A stretch of 64,000 nt of DNA from Harmothoe impar (lineage: Eukaryota > Annelida > Polychaeta > Phyllodocida > Polynoidae): contig OX381705.1 of assembly GCA_947462335.1 (NCBI GenBank), positions 35,859,570-35,923,569 on the forward strand, in the 5' to 3' direction. Each line of letters opens with the position of its first letter. Position 1 is the first letter of the stretch. Below, piece after piece: positions 63,763 to 64,000 of the stretch. A program made the position numbers and the translations under genes. Under the pieces are notes generated by a model, which was not told the origin of the DNA, ran no database searches, and was given only the letters and a program-made list of their open reading frames with translations.

Positions 63763-64000
63763 CTGTATAACACTGCCATATATATTTGTATAGAAAGAAA
63801 CACACAAAGTTAGCTGATTAGGTCAACAGATCTGCAGAAGGTCTCACAAAGCACAAACAAGTCATGTTTACACATTGGGGAATAGTGTCCACACCGTATC
63901 TCCTCCCTCATCGTTATAGCAACTCTCGGCCACTGTTCTGGGAAGCGCCTGCTCCAAGGGTACATACCGGTAGTAATAATTCGGTGATACATTTCTAGAT

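Overview
The window is nuclear DNA from an animal, most likely a marine or aquatic invertebrate. It has non-LTR retrotransposon relics, many non-autonomous DNA transposons (MITEs), dispersed microsatellites, long intron-like non-coding tracts, GT-AG splice sites and one textbook phase-1/phase-1 EGF-domain exon. There are no operons, no dense open reading frames and no ribosome-binding-site pattern. The phylum cannot be settled by reading alone. A mollusc, brachiopod or annelid, or an invertebrate deuterostome such as a lancelet or hemichordate, would all fit.

Host coding content is tiny. The one convincing host exon lies on the minus strand at 48910-49026. It encodes 39 codons of a six-cysteine EGF-like domain of the calcium-binding/LDL-receptor type, with an exact 3' splice site before it and a GTGAGT donor after it. 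Flanking exons were not found, so much of the surrounding DNA may be intron of a large secreted or membrane protein gene. GC- and CpG-rich islands at about 10.0-10.8, 12.7-13.1, 31.1-31.55 and 36.5-36.86 kb carry ETS, CRE, YY1-like and CTCF-like words and look regulatory. A weak exon candidate (13071-13144) follows the second island.

Most recognisable content is mobile DNA. From left to right: a LINE with an internal deletion (36-about 2105, minus strand) ending in a CTTGAA-repeat tail; an AT microsatellite next to a hairpin (3.57-3.84 kb); two copies of one two-hairpin foldback family in opposite orientation (8874-9090 and 14039-14228); a 95-bp MITE (17611-17705); a piggyBac-like element flanked by TTAA (19785-20499); a 280-bp MITE with perfect 15-bp inverted ends and TTTAT duplications (21326-21605); a 193-bp tandem duplication (21.99-22.38 kb); a Tourist/Harbinger-like MITE flanked by TTA (24211-24496); a 509-bp inverted-repeat element (28864-29372); a CACTA/EnSpm-like element with subterminal motif arrays, split by a second LINE (45817-47770); a second piggyBac-like MITE (47982-48225); a foldback element whose arms carry convergent tRNA-like heads (51427-51879); and a degenerate or non-autonomous LTR retroelement at the right end (about 58.5-63.76 kb).

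The rest is unique-looking non-coding sequence that alternates between AT-rich tracts and GC-rich islands. The islands are notably rich in the heptamer CTCCAGG/CCTGGAG. The most unusual items are the tRNA-headed foldback, the two-hairpin family, the LINE nested in a CACTA-like element, and the CTCCAGG enrichment. I found no intact enzyme system, CRISPR array, toxin gene or viral gene.
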